Shown: positions 1 through 10,668 of the stretch, in pieces
Numbering within the stretch: position 1 is the first letter of the stretch
Layout of the letters: every line of letters starts with the position of its first letter
Origin: Rheum nobile
Taxonomy: Eukaryota > Streptophyta > Magnoliopsida > Caryophyllales > Polygonaceae
Direction: 5' to 3'
DNA: 64,000 bases
Assembly: GCA_027886185.1 (NCBI GenBank)
Contig: WOAB01000619.1
Span: 3,906,001-3,970,000, forward strand
Position numbers and translations under genes: made by a program
Notes under the pieces: generated by a model
Told to the model about the DNA's origin: nothing
Database searches by the model: none
What the model saw: the letters and a program-made list of their open reading frames with translations, nothing else

Positions 1-893
1 GGTCATTAGCAAGTTTAGCATTACTCAACTTAAGCATAAGAATCTTTGATTCAAGCTATTGTAAACACTTTTGTTCCTACAAATGTATTCTTTGCTTTCA
101 ACTCTAAGCAAGATTGACAATCTATTGAAGAAAACAATGGTACATTCTCCAACTTGATAACTTTTTGGACCAAATCTTGTTGTCATCTATGAAAGTTAGA
201 GATCATATAATTTTTTTTCTTCAATTTGTTTATTAAGCTCATTGTTCTCTTCACCAAGTTTATTAAGAAGGGCAATCAGTTGATCCTTATACTTTGTTTT
301 AAACTTAGAATTAGTTACCTCAGATTCTGAGTTACCTTAGATCCTTATACGTCTTTTTCTTCAATTTGTTTATTAAGGTCAATGCTTCCTTTCCTTCATG
401 AGAAAGTGGTTCACCATCCTTCTTCTTTAAGTAGTTCTTCGCAAAGTGTCATTTCCCTTGACAATGATAGCACACAATGTCCTTCATGTCTTTTTTCCCT
501 TCTGGGGATTTGTTTTGTCCTTTACTGCGGGACCAAATCTTCTTCATGGATCTTGTTATGACATCAACTTCCTCATTCTCATCTTCTGTTTGACCATCAT
601 CATCAGCTATATTGAAAATGCTTTTGACCTTTAGGGAAATTTTGTAAACCTTCTCATAGTCTCTATGATCCTTCCTGCGTTGTTAGACACTTGCATTGCT
701 CACAAGCTTTCCAACGAGATCCTCCATGCAGAGTTTCTTGATTTCACGTTGACCTTGAAACATTGTTGAAATAGCATCCCACTTTGAGTTCAATCTTTCA
801 ATGAAATAATGAGTGAATTTCTAGTCAGGGATCACTTCCCCTAAGAACTCGAGTTAATTGACCATGCCTTGGAAACGAGAATGATAATCATCA
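1..893 (-). pseudogene. Ty1/copia gag remnant
   Basis: Read on the minus strand, about 430-480 gives a CCHC zinc-knuckle motif (CYHCQGK, stop, HFAKN). The flanking sequence parallels, stretch by stretch, the gag of Copia-1 at 24.7-25.7 kb: the cysteine box, then an acidic and coiled-coil-like region at lower coordinates. The frame is broken by stops and shifts. A short internal repeat (cttcaatttgtttattaag near 219 and again near 359) adds to the decay. The similarity stops at about 893, where a truncated Tat LTR begins, so this is a separate older fragment cut by the Tat element or by a later deletion. No LTR is visible and the left end is outside the window. Confidence 0.7.
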
Positions 894-1037
894 ATGGAGA
901 AGTTTGTTCTTGTTATTTTCAATTTCATTCGTTCCATTATTTGTTGATTTGGATTATTTCGATATTTCGATCTCTTTGTTGTCTAGTTACCCCATCTTAG
1001 GCAAGTTAGGTCGATTTGATCTTTTTGCCCCAAAATA
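894..1037 (+). repeat. Truncated 5' LTR of the Tat element
   Basis: This stretch matches the last part of the 3' LTR at about 14695-14833 base for base with small differences; both contain the run ttgatttggattatt and then ccccatcttaggcaagttag. It ends just before the primer-binding site. The first about 360 bp of the LTR are missing, because copia gag sequence starts immediately upstream. Confidence 0.85.
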
Positions 1038-1040
1038 ATT

Positions 1041-1058
1041 TGGCGCCCACCGTGGGGC
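1041..1058 (+). other. Primer-binding site of the Tat element
   Basis: TGGCGCCCACCGTGGGGC lies 3 bp after the LTR end. It begins with TGG, complementary to a tRNA CCA end, and this sequence is typical at this position in plant Ty3/gypsy elements. I do not assign the tRNA isoacceptor. Confidence 0.8.
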
Positions 1059-1099
1059 ATCTAGTCAACTACTTATCCAATCACCCTCTCCTTATCACC

Positions 1100-2724
1100 A
1101 TGATTAATTTCGGAGTCCACGTGCTTGTTGCCAACAACAACCAAACCCAAACCAACGCTTTAGTCGGAAACCAAACTGAAACATGCACCACCGACCAAAT
1201 TGAGGATCTGGTCACCAACCTCCTATCCCAGTCGACAAGATCCAAGAGCTAGCCAAAAACATGAGCGCCCTCCAAGAGGAAATTTCCCTAATGCCATAGA
1301 ACCGAAGCCCTAAGCGCCCAATCCGAGACTGAGATCGCGCGACTAACTCTTGAAAATGAGCTTTTGAAATCTCAGGTATATTCGATCGCATCGACCCCAG
1401 ACGGATCGAGGTGCACGATCAATACCGAAGGCATTCAGACATGCCTTAACATTGCAGAGCAATTGCGACGCCCATAGCACCATTGACACAAAGTGTCCTT
1501 CACCCCACTGGTATGTTCCAAACTCCACTCGCCAATAAGTTTACGATGAACGTTCCTATTACTACGACCGAGTCTATCGAGACTCGAGTAACCCTTCCAC
1601 AGATTTGTGCACCAACGGATCTCTAAGCCCTTATACAATAGGTTGTCGATGAACACATGAAGATTCTAGACGATCGCATCGCCAGAATTCCAGGTGTCCC
1701 ACACCGATAAAAAAGGAAGCGGTCGGCGGATACAAAGACTCGTCCTTCATAGAGATGATTGCACACATCGAGATCCAAAGAAGTTTAATGTCCCCAACAT
1801 GCCCAACTACGACGGGACGGGGGACCCAGACGACCATATTTATATTTACAAACAGAAATTAATGACTATCTCTATTCCAAGAGGGAACCGCGAGGCAGTC
1901 ATGTGCAAAAGATTTGGCACAACCCTCGCGGGGCCTGCACTAACTTGGCTCATGCATTTTCCTTAGGGTTCAATTGCGTCTTTCGTTGACCTAGTCAACT
2001 CATTCAAAATCCAATTCACTAGTAGCAAGAGATTAGATAAGCAATCAAGTGACCTTTATAGAACCGTGCAAAGGTATGACAAACCCGTAAGAGATTATCT
2101 TAATAGGTACAACAAGGAAAATATTGCGATCCCGCATTGCGACATCCCAACATCCATTAAGGCCTTCTGCTGGGGACTAATCAGGGGCAACGAACTGACT
2201 AAGTACCCGTGCCGAAGCTTCAAGTATGTACAAGCGAAGACCATGGCCCAAGTTAGGCTGGAAGAAGATGAAGAACCCACAAAGGCAGTCAAGAGGATCA
2301 AGTCAACCGAAGGTCGTCCATGGATCATTGACGCGATAGGCGACACCAACTGTATCCAAAAGGGCAAAACGACCAGGGTTAGGTAAAAAACTCTTATGAA
2401 AGAAGCCAAGACTGGAAAAACAAACCGACTCTACCTCCGATGGTCCATTCTTATAACTTCAACATTTTCGTGTTGAAGCTCGTTAAGAGTTTCAAAAAGT
2501 ATGGAAAAGACGTAAGATGGCCCCGAAATAGTGACAAGCCGGACTCCAAGAAAGACATAAGCAGGTGGTGCGAATTTCACGGGGCTCACAGTCACACAAA
2601 GGATGAGTGCATTGCGCTACACAAGGAGGTGGCAAGGCTCCTAGCACAAGGACTCTTGCGTGACGTGATCTCTGACAAGGCAAAGGTTACCATGGAACGA
2701 AGGGACAAGGTAACGACCGATTGA
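1100..2724 (+). pseudogene. Tat gag (broken)
   Basis: The structural capsid polyprotein of the element. The most plausible start is the ATG at 1100, shortly after the PBS. Around 1785-2390 the frame matches the Retrotrans_gag domain: KFNVPNMPNYDGTGDPDDH, then GPALTWLMHFP, then VRDYLNRYNKE. A stop at about 1964-1966 interrupts it where the family normally has a P-GSI motif, and there are shifts between 1260 and 1690. Downstream, 2440-2724 carries the degenerate Tat-type zinc motif CEFHGAHSHTKDEC, with basic flanks suited to nucleic-acid binding. Protease follows directly. It cannot be translated as one protein. Confidence 0.8.
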
Positions 2725-2759
2725 CCTTCATCTCCATTACATACAAAAGTTATTAACAC

Positions 2760-3290
2760 CATTTTAGGAGGGTCGGATGTATGTGGAAACACATACTCTG
2801 TCGCTAAAAGATACGCCAAGGAAAGTAAAGGCGACATACCAGTACGATCGGAAGCAATACGATCAAGGACATGGGACGTGCCTGTCATCACATTCAACGA
2901 CTCCTAAGATGAAGAAAAAGTGCGACCACCATGATGGTCTGGTAATCTCTTTTTCAATTTGTAACTGTCTCATACGCTGAGTGATGATCGACACATGTAG
3001 CTCCACAAACTTGTTAACACTAGACGCTCTGAAGGGCATAGGTCTAAACGAGGACGACCAAACTCAAAAGTCAACTCCGCTGGTTGGTTTCAGCAGGGAA
3101 GTCATACATACCATCGGCGAAATAGTGTTAACAACGTATGCTAGCGGCATCAACCAACAAGTAAAGTTCCTAGTACTCTACTACCTGTCGCCTCATAATG
3201 CGATCCTTGGCAGACCCTGGATACATGCCATGAAAGCTGTACCATCCACTTACAATCAAACTATCAAGTTTCCAACAAAGTGGGGGGTAT
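2760..3290 (+). pseudogene. Tat aspartic protease (broken)
   Basis: The retroviral-type protease that cleaves the gag-pol polyprotein. The lead-in near 2767 (GGSDVCGNTYS in one frame) is the usual Tat linker. From 2981 the frame gives the active-site strand MIDTCSSTNLL, where the family has D-T/S-G, so the catalytic glycine codon is now TGT (Cys). The later hydrophobic strand and ILGRPWIHAMKAVPST, the usual C-terminal protease signature, are kept. A stop near 2907 and a frame change near 2980 separate the two halves. Both the frame damage and the active-site change argue that it is inactive. Confidence 0.8.
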
Positions 3291-3399
3291 AGAAAAATAA
3301 AGGGCGACTAGCGGGCTGCCAAGGAATGTTACGTTTCATCAATGAAAGGGGTAGTCGAACAAAAGTCGGCATAGCAACTACAGGTCGGCGAAGGGTCTA

Positions 3400-4435
3400 A
3401 ATGATAGATTGAACCGGTAATGGAACAACTAGATGAGATCGTATTGGATCCTTCAAAGCCAAACCAAACAGTAAGAGTCGGGTCAGATTTAAATGACTCG
3501 ACCAGAGCCAATTTGGTGGAATTCATACGGTCTAATGTTGACTGCTTTGCATGGTCGCATGAAGACATGGTAGGAATTTCACCCGACATTATTATTCATA
3601 AACTAAATGTAGATCCAGCTTAACCTCCAGTCAAGCAAAAACGAAGAAAATTCACGCCCGAGTGAAACAAGATTGTAGACGACGAGGTCAAATACTTATT
3701 AGAAACATGTAAAATCCGGGAGGTCAAGTACCCAGAATGGCTCGCAAATGCTGTCGTCGTACAAAAGAAGAATGGCAAATAGAGGGTTTGCATCAACTTC
3801 ACTGACCTAAACAAGGCGTGTCCTAAAGACTCGTCTCCTCTACCGCACATCGATGCAATGGTCAACGCGACTACAGGCCACGAAATGCTCACGTTCATGG
3901 ACGCGTTTAGTGGTTTTAACCAGATCCTAATGGACCCAGAAGACCAAGAAAAAAACGGCTTTCATAACAAGCCAAGGTACTTATCAGAGTCGGCGGTAAG
4001 TGTAGTCCAGACAAGGGAAGAAGAAAGAAAGCAATCTCTAATTTACTAAATAAGCCATTGCCTACTCCCACCAGAAACAAGGTATATGTCACTTGAAAAA
4101 CTAGTCCTAGCTTTAGTAATGGTGTCGAACAAACTCATGCCTTATTTTGAGTCGCATGTTATTATTGTACGGACTAACCATCCTATGAAATATATCATGA
4201 GGAAACCAGAATTCACATGCCGAATGGTAAAATGGGCAATACACTTGAGTGGTTTCGAAATCGAATACGAACCAAGGACATCATTCAAGTCTCGAGCTTT
4301 GGCAGACTTTGTGGCTGATTTCAGTCCAACACTGGAACAAGAAGCCGCAAAGGAGGCCACTCAGCTGACATCCAAAGAAGACAGGGCACGTGGGAATATA
4401 CAGGCGGAGCGTCGAATACTAGGGGAGTCGGCCTA
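3400..4435 (+). pseudogene. Tat reverse transcriptase with palm deletion, plus first RNase H-like region
   Basis: From about 3420 the linker to RT reads NVDCFAWSHEDMVGISPDI. Fingers and early palm follow (YPEWLANAVVVQKKNGK, then NFTDLNKACPKDSSPLPHID, then MLTFMDAFSGFNQILMDPED), with stops near 3621, 3664 and 3781. At about 3955-3975 the text jumps straight from the first palm strand to KPRYLSESAVSVV, which belongs to the RNase H-like region. Everything between, including the catalytic Y-x-D-D loop and the thumb, is absent. The RNase H-like part continues to about 4345 (LALVMVSNKLMPYFESH, RALADFVADF). The enzyme that would copy the element RNA into DNA is therefore gone from this copy. Confidence 0.85.
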
Positions 4436-5056
4436 GGAGTTGTACTAAAATCACCACAAGGGGACAAGATAGCCCAAGGCGTGAGATGCGAATGGGATGC
4501 GACCAACAACGAAGCAAAGTATGAGGCACTCATATTCGGACTAACGCTTGCGCAAGACCTCGCAATCCAGAACATCGATGTGGTATGCGACTCTCTTTTA
4601 ATTGTCAACCACATACAAGGATCACATGCCGCCAAAGACGACCGAATGATGGCCTACCTAGACGTCGTACAAAAACAAGCAGAGAAATTCCAAAACTTCA
4701 CCATTAAGAAAGTCCCGTGCGACCTCAATGCCCCGACCGATGCATTAGCAAACCTTGGTTCAGATTTGCATCCTAACGACTTCCACAACATCCCCCTAGC
4801 ACACATCACGACCCCAATAGTCCCCAAAATTCACAAAATAACCAAAAGCCACGACGCTCAAGAAACGAATGACCCACCCTTGAAGGAAGTAGTCTCAGCA
4901 GAAGTAGGCGACAACCCCGAAGATGATGTCATAAATGATCGAGATGATTGGACTACACCTTACATCAAATGGCTAAAAGATGGCATTCTTCCAACAGACA
5001 AAGGAGAAGCCAAAAGATTAAAGGTACAAGCATTAACCTTCGATCTAAAAAAATAA
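4385..5056 (+). pseudogene. Tat second (archaeal-like) RNase H
   Basis: A second RNase H domain follows the first, as described for the Tat lineage. It reads WEYTGGASNTRGVGLGVVL, then NNEAKYEALIFGLTLAQDL, then VCDSLLIVNHIQGSH, then TDALANLGS. The metal-binding Glu (in NNEAKYEAL) and an Asp (CDSLLIVN) are visible. The first acidic position, normally Asp in VDGAS, is Gly here (TGGAS). The frame from 4481 to 5056 is open for 191 codons, but its beginning lies in a different frame from the preceding RT part. Degradation of the RNA strand of the hybrid would have been its job. Confidence 0.75.
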
Positions 5057-5060
5057 TGTC

Positions 5061-6357
5061 TTGTTCAAACGATCTTTCACAGGGCTACACTTGCGATGCT
5101 TAAAGACAATCGAAGTCAAATGCGTCCTACAATCCCTACACGACGGAGAATGCGGCAATCATACTGGAGGACGCAACATGTCGGGTAAAGCTCTCAGGAT
5201 GGGATACTACTGGCCAACGATGAACATAAACGTAACAGAATATGTCAAGAAGTGTGACGCCTGCCAATGTGCTTAAAGACAATCGAAGTCAAATGCGTCC
5301 TACAATCCCTACACGACGGAGAATGCGGCAATCATACTGGAGGACGCAACATGTCGGGTAAAGCTCTCAGGATGGGATACTACTGGCCAACGATGAACAT
5401 AAACGTAACAGAATATGTCAAGAAGTGTGACGCCTGCCAATGACACGCACCTATAGCTCTTCAACCATCAGACTTACTACATCCAACACTAGCACCCTGG
5501 CCATTCATGAGATGGGGAATGGACATCGTCGAAAAATTACAACCAGCATTAGGACAACGCATCTTCTTTCTTGCTATGACCGATTATTTTTCTAAATGGA
5601 TTGAAGTTGAAGCATATCTAGAATTAAAAGATAAACATGTCATCTCATTCATAAAACGTAACATCCTGTGCAGATTCGGCATACCATCAGAAATAGTATG
5701 CGATAATGGCTCCCAATTCATCACTAGCAAGACGCGATCCATTTGCGAACAATGGAACATCAATCTGATCACGTCCATGCCTCGATACCCATAGTCCAAT
5801 GGCCAAGATGAGTACAGTAACAAGATCATCATAAACAACCTTAAGAAGCGTCTCATAAGGGCAAAAAAAAATGGGTGGATCAACTTCCCCTAATACTTTG
5901 GTTAGACAGGACCACCCCGAAGAACGTGACCGAACAGTCACCCTTCTCGTTAGTGTATGGAAGTGAAGTGGTCATACCCGCCGAACTCCTCGTCTCGACA
6001 TCCAAATACGGTTTACAAACCCCAGAACAGAATGACATCGAGTTGTTTCACAATCTAGACACAACATATGAGATCAGAGAAAAAGCTAGGATGCGAATGG
6101 TAAGGTGTCAACAACAGGTCTCGAGGAGTTACAATAAAAACGTCCACGTCAAAGTCTTCAAAGTAGGAGATTGGGTCATGAGAAAAGTATTCCAAAATAC
6201 TAGAGATCCGACCAATGGAAAACTCGCACCCAAATGGGAAGGATCATATTTCATCAAGGAGATCCTCGGTCAAGGAGCATATCGACTAGAGACAAAATAT
6301 GGTCAACCAATCCTAAGAAGCTGGAACATGACCCACCTAAAGTTGTATCATTTCTAA
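5061..6357 (+). pseudogene. Tat integrase (broken by tandem duplication and stops)
   Basis: The zinc-binding HHCC region is at 5061-5269 (GNHTGGRNMSG, then YYWPTMNINVTEY, then KKCDACQ). It is followed by an exact second copy of 173 bp, which shifts the frame. The catalytic core runs from about 5500: MRWGMDIVEKL gives the first Asp, CDNGSQFI the second, and a stop precedes SNGQDEYSNK, which carries the Glu. From 5875 to 6357 a 160-codon open frame holds the C-terminal part (TTPKNVTEQSPFSLVYGSEV, GDWVMRKVF, GSYFIKEILGQGAYRL). The D, D and E residues are all still present, but the reading frame is broken at least three times. Confidence 0.85.
5097..5442 (+). repeat. Perfect 173-bp tandem duplication inside integrase
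   Basis: 5097-5269 and 5270-5442 are identical by eye over 173 bp, head to tail. The unit covers the HHCC zinc-finger coding part. 173 is not divisible by three, so the duplication itself shifts the frame. Identity between the units contrasts with the heavy decay of the rest of the element. Confidence 0.95.
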
Positions 6358-6923
6358 AACCCTTACTTTACTTTCGACTCAATTTCATTCGATTATCTCT
6401 ATTCGACCACATATTGACTTAAGCATCGGAGGGCAGTTGGGCTCACACCCAACGGTCACCCCTTGACCATTCTTTTTTCAAAGCAGTCTAGACAGGAACA
6501 CAATAAGAGGCCTCGAGACAAAGTCAAGTTGATCAACACAAAACGTTACAATAAAAAGCGTTTACACGTTACACAATCGATCGTTACAGGGGGAGAAAGA
6601 ACAATACAAGTACATTCCTACAAAATTTGTTCTAATACAACAAGGAACATGTCCTACAAAAATACAAATACACTCCTCCCAGAACTACACCACATGTCAT
6701 ACAACTAAACATTACAATTATAGGTCTACGCGACCAAGCCACACGATTCACCAAGGGAATGACTGGCGAGTCCACCTGCAAAACAGGAAAGAACACACAA
6801 GGTATGCAAAAACAAGAGCATTCATATTAAGATGCGACCCACAATGGTATACCAGTCGCCAAAACCATTATCCATCCCATTTCCACGATGGGCCACAACA
6901 TTCACAAACAAACATCACAGAGT
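6358..6923. other. Tat 3' untranslated spacer
   Basis: No coding signal on either strand beyond chance. It contains the stretch catcggagggcagttgggct near 6424, the kind of purine-rich spacer seen after integrase in Tat elements. It separates the integrase stop from the end of the antisense ORF. Confidence 0.6.
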
Positions 6924-7457
6924 TTAACGTGTCAACACATGACGCAACAAAAACCAACATTGTCTAAAAACACAACCATTGAAACATTCAGGATTTACCT
7001 GACTTTTCAGCAACACTTGCAGGGGAAGACACTTGGTCTTTAGGCACAAGGGATCGCCTTCACCTTTCTGCTCCTCCTCTCCCAAGTCGATAATCTTGAA
7101 GAGCTCAACGCTAGGGTTCCCGTTAGGATAAAAAAGCTCCATGTTCGCCCTCTCGTCATCCAAATTCCAAGACGTATCATTCCCGATAACAAAATCCTCG
7201 ATCATTTCTATACGAGACTTCAGGCATTGGTGTGCGCCCACATCGCTTGCAATATAAGCATCCTTTGCCCGAAGCTATTCAACACCACTATCAAGCTCCT
7301 CAACACGAGCATGGGTCTCCTTCAACTTCTTATTGACACGGGCAAGTTTGCATTCATCCGCCTTCACGCGATTATTGGCCGCAGCAAGCTGGGTCTCGAT
7401 GTGAATGACATGCTTGTCCGCCTTCACTCTCAAATCCTTCACCGTCGATAACTCCAC
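6924..7457 (-). pseudogene. Tat antisense ORF, 3' half
   Basis: This continues the antisense frame of 13563-14051 across the inserted Athila-like element. The first 60 codons (7457 to 7278) are rich in Lys, Glu, Ala and Leu with heptad-like spacing (HIETQLAAANNRVKADE, then ARVNKKLKETHARVEEL), consistent with a coiled coil. A TAG at about 7275 interrupts the frame, which then goes on without a shift to 6924 (SRIEMIEDFVIGND, later ELFKIIDLGEEEQKGEGDP). Antisense ORFs at this position are known in Tat/Ogre elements, some with a coiled-coil region; their function is not established. The frame across the Athila insertion joins cleanly at the target site. Confidence 0.7.
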
Positions 7458-8113
7458 TGATAGCAGGCTTAAGTCGTATCACCTAATCAATCAAATAAAA
7501 TCCCAGCAAAACCTAAACAAGTAGTTAGGGTAAGCAGGGGTCGAATCCACAGAGAGGAATGGATTAATCTATGTGTTGTTCGCATGCAATAGTAACAAGA
7601 AGGGGGGATTGTAGGTTGATTGGTCACAATTAAGTCAAACACAGCAAAGTATATGATAAAAATATCAAAGAGAGAAAACACTTAGCCAAGTAATGTCCAC
7701 ATAAGTCATTCAAAGGTTGTTCCTTGATTATGCCCTATCTTCCTATTCGGTTATTCCTGTCCTGATCTTGTGTAGATTAATAGGGAAACCATCCCTAAGA
7801 ACCCTTACCGATGAATAACCCTAGCACCACTAGTGATTCAACCCAAATGCAGGAATGAACATAAGAATTAACCAGGATACACATAACACCTCAACCAGAA
7901 GCATTCAACATGTAATCAATTCCCTACATAGATAAATTCCACAGTGGCAGATAAGAATCTATGCTCGCTACTCGAACTAGAGCGTTAGCCCAACAGTTCC
8001 CTAGTATTAGCAGTATGAATGAAAGCAATAAACCTAGGTGATCAATCTAGATAAACCAACAAACATCCAAATAAGAATTTGCTCAAGAGAAAAGATATAA
8101 CTCAATAGGATAA
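7458..8113 (-). repeat. Truncated 3' LTR of the Athila-like element
   Basis: Nearly identical to 12229-12884. Homology stops after ctcaataggata (8101-8112), where the other LTR continues for another 680 bp. At the break, the words aacctctaatcctagcctc occur twice (about 8112 and 8149), suggesting a repair-type junction. Confidence 0.9.
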
Positions 8114-9160
8114 CCTCTAATCCTAGCCTCTATCCAATGGTGTGAGTAACCTCTAATCCTAGCCTCCATCTATGACTCCTTATGCCTCCCAGAGTGACCT
8201 ACCTGAATCCTTCTTATATCACCTCTTCTTATGTCACCACGCCAAAATGAGGATTCCTAAAATTCACTCTTCTTCTTTTCACTCATTTTGCCAAGGCGCC
8301 CTTTCGGGTTTTCACCAAGCCACTCATATTTTTTTTCATAGATGTGCTCACAATATAACTCACATCACTCTAGACCAATTTTTACCCCAGTCTAATGCTG
8401 GTCCAAGCCACCTGCTTATTACCTAGGCCGTCCTTTCGAGTTTTTGACCTATCCCAGGATTTCAATTTTAGCCTTTTTTTCAATTTTTGGCTCTTTTTCT
8501 TTTTCTCCTCAGCGATATAGGAAATAGAAAACCCTCCCCCATACTTAAACATTGCATTGTCCTCAATGTAATGAAAGACAAAAGAATAAAGCACGGGGAA
8601 AAGAAGGGATAAGCTCACAAATGTCGTTGAGTTGGCTTGGACACTTCCGTTGTTGCTGGCGGTCTTCTCAATAAATGCCCAGGTCTCTGGTGTTGGGCGG
8701 GTGCCTCATCAATTCCAGCATCATCTTCTACCGTGCAACCATAAGGTACCACTTGGTGAGTAGTGGTTGAACAGTGATAACGGGGTTGCACGGCCTTCAA
8801 ATACCACCAAAAATGGGCTCAGATATGAACGGGGTGTGGGCCATGAGTGGTCTTCCTTCACAGCTGTCGACTGTGGGGCCGCCATCGTTGCCAAAAATTT
8901 GTGTAGCGAAAACTTCCTCCGTTGGCAACATGCGCACCCCTCTCCATGGTACTGCGGGACAGCTCGTACTCGTACAACAACAATTTTTTTTTTTTTTGCC
9001 CCCCGTTTAAGGTTTTTTCGGGGGTGACTAGTGCAGGGACAGGAGAGACTTACATTGGTGTGGAAACACCTTCTTCAATGAGCATGGGTCTCTTCCATCG
9101 GGTTGCCTCCCGGACAACGCCTTAGTTATTGTCATGGCATGACATACCGCTTCATCCTTC
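8114..9160 (-). other. Non-coding 3' internal region of the Athila-like element
   Basis: No frame with pol similarity. Near 8520-8575, read on minus, the sequence runs from a cattgaggacaatg word into a tatgggggaggg tract, a purine-rich signature common downstream of coding regions in plant Ty3/gypsy elements. Near 9095-9125 and 9165-9180 the phrase gggttgcctcc recurs. A 13-base T run at about 8984-8996 may mark slippage. RT, RNase H and integrase, expected here in a full Athila, are absent. Confidence 0.6.
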
Positions 9161-9900
9161 TCAATCTGGGTTGCCTCCTACAACCGCGCTCTTCACTCTT
9201 GAGTCTGGGGGATGCTCCTGAATGGTCTTCAACCTGTGCTCTACCTTCCTCCGGTTAAACTCCATGCTTACCGTACCTGTGCCCACGTCGATCTTTGTGT
9301 TGGAGGTCTTCATGAAAGGCCTCCCTAGCATTACTCGTCCTCCTCGTTTCCCTGTGTTCATGATGAAGAAATCCGCAGGGAAGACGAGGGTGTTGACGCT
9401 CACCAAAACGTCCTTCACAATGCCCTCTGGAATGATGACGGAGTTATCAGCCAGTTGGATGACAAACTCCGTGCTTTCTAGTGGTCTGACATTGAGGGTG
9501 TTGTAGACGGACAGTGGTAGGACATTGATTGAGGCTCCCAAATCCAGCAATGTCTCGCTGAACTCGGATTCCCCAATCTTGCAGGGTACGCTAAACATTC
9601 TGGGATCTTCACACTTTTTCGGGATCTTCTTTTGCATCATAGCCGAGACATCCTTCTTGACTTTCACCTTTTTGCAAAGCGAGGCATCGTTTTGCTCAAT
9701 TGAGGGGTCACCTTGTAATTCCTGAATGTCTCGAACATTCCCTTCAGCCCCTCAATGGGTTCGTCATCTTCTAGTGCTGCAGGGAATGGCACTGGGATGT
9801 CAAAATATCCCTCCGGGTAGACATACCGCATCATGAAAGTAAGTGGAGACGGCCCGTTTTCCGAAATTTGATCGCGGTTTTCACCCCGCGATCACGGTTC
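9161..9900 (-). pseudogene. Athila-like protease region, copy 1
   Basis: A minus-strand frame from 9667 to 9161 (168 codons). It has the Athila-type active-site motif LLDLGASINVLPLSVY (D-L-G instead of D-T/S-G, usual for this lineage), then IQLADNSVIIPEG, and MLGRPFMKTSNTKIDV near the end. This copy keeps the true C-terminal part. Upstream, 9671-9900 repeats the gag-protease linker, but a 55-bp stretch present in copy 2 (about 10266-10320) is missing between cacc and gcaaagcg, which shifts the frame. It is the 3' unit of a tandem duplication. Confidence 0.8.
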
Positions 9901-10547
9901 TTCATGAAAGGCCTCCCTAGCATTACTCGTCCTCCTCGTTTCCCTGTGTTCATGATGAAGAAATCCGCAGGGAAGACGAGGGTGTTGACGCTCACCAAAA
10001 CGTCCTTCACAATGCCCTCTGGAATGATGACGGAGTTATCAGCCAGTTGGATGACAAACTCCGTGCTTTCTAGTGGTCTGACATTGAGGGTGTTGTAGAC
10101 GGACAGTGGTAGGACATTGATTGAGGCTCCCAAATCCAGCAATGTCTCGCTGAACTCGGATTCCCCAATCTTGCAGGGTACGCTAAACATTCTGGGATCT
10201 TCACACTTTTTCGGGATCTTCTTTTGCATCATAGCCGAGACATCCTTCTTGACTTTCACCTTTTTCTTTGACCGCTCCTTTTGCTCCTTCTTGAGCTTGC
10301 ATAGCTCCCTCAAGAAGTTTGCAAAGCGAGGCATCGTTTTGCTCAATTGAGGGGTCACCTTGTAATTCCTGAATGTCTCGAACATTCCCTTCAGCCCCTC
10401 AATGGGTTCGTCATCTTCTAGTGCTGCAGGGAATGGCACTGGGATGTCAAAATATCCCTCCGGGTAGACATACCGCATCATGAAAGTAAGTGGAGACGGC
10501 CCGTTTTCCGAAATTTGATCGCGGTTTTCACCCCGCGATCACGGTTC
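9308..10547. repeat. Tandem duplication of about 592/647 bp
   Basis: 9308-9900 and 9901-10547 repeat the same sequence head to tail (ttcatgaaaggcctccctag at the start of each; cgcgatcacggttc at the end). The second unit is 55 bp longer because the first lacks an internal segment flanked by short T runs. Outside that gap the units look identical, so the event is recent relative to the rest of the element. Confidence 0.9.
9901..10481 (-). pseudogene. Athila-like gag-protease linker and protease, copy 2
   Basis: A 216-codon open frame on minus (10481-9831) whose true part ends at about 9901. It starts with YVYPEGYFDIPVPFP, continues through a Lys-rich linker (LKKEQKERSKKK), and has the same DLGASINVLP active-site segment. 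The frame then runs off the duplication junction into NRDRGVKTAIKFRKTG, which is gag-linker sequence, so the protease C-terminus is replaced. Together the two copies show that the original order was linker then one protease. Confidence 0.8.
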
Positions 10548-10668
10548 TTGCACTGGGGCCCCGCGGTCGCAGCTATCCTGCCCGCGATCGCGCTTAATCG
10601 GCGCATCTTGCCCATTCTCTTGCTCAACAGACCCGCGATCGCGGCAAATTGCCCGCGGTCGCGGTTCG
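10519..10668. repeat. Cluster of GCGATCGC-like words in gag
   Basis: GCGATCGC occurs exactly at 10584-10591 and 10635-10642, with near variants (gcggtcgc, gcgatcac) around them. The same words recur in the 5' LTR of the element (13188-13215). They make the local base composition strikingly GC-rich. Confidence 0.8.
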
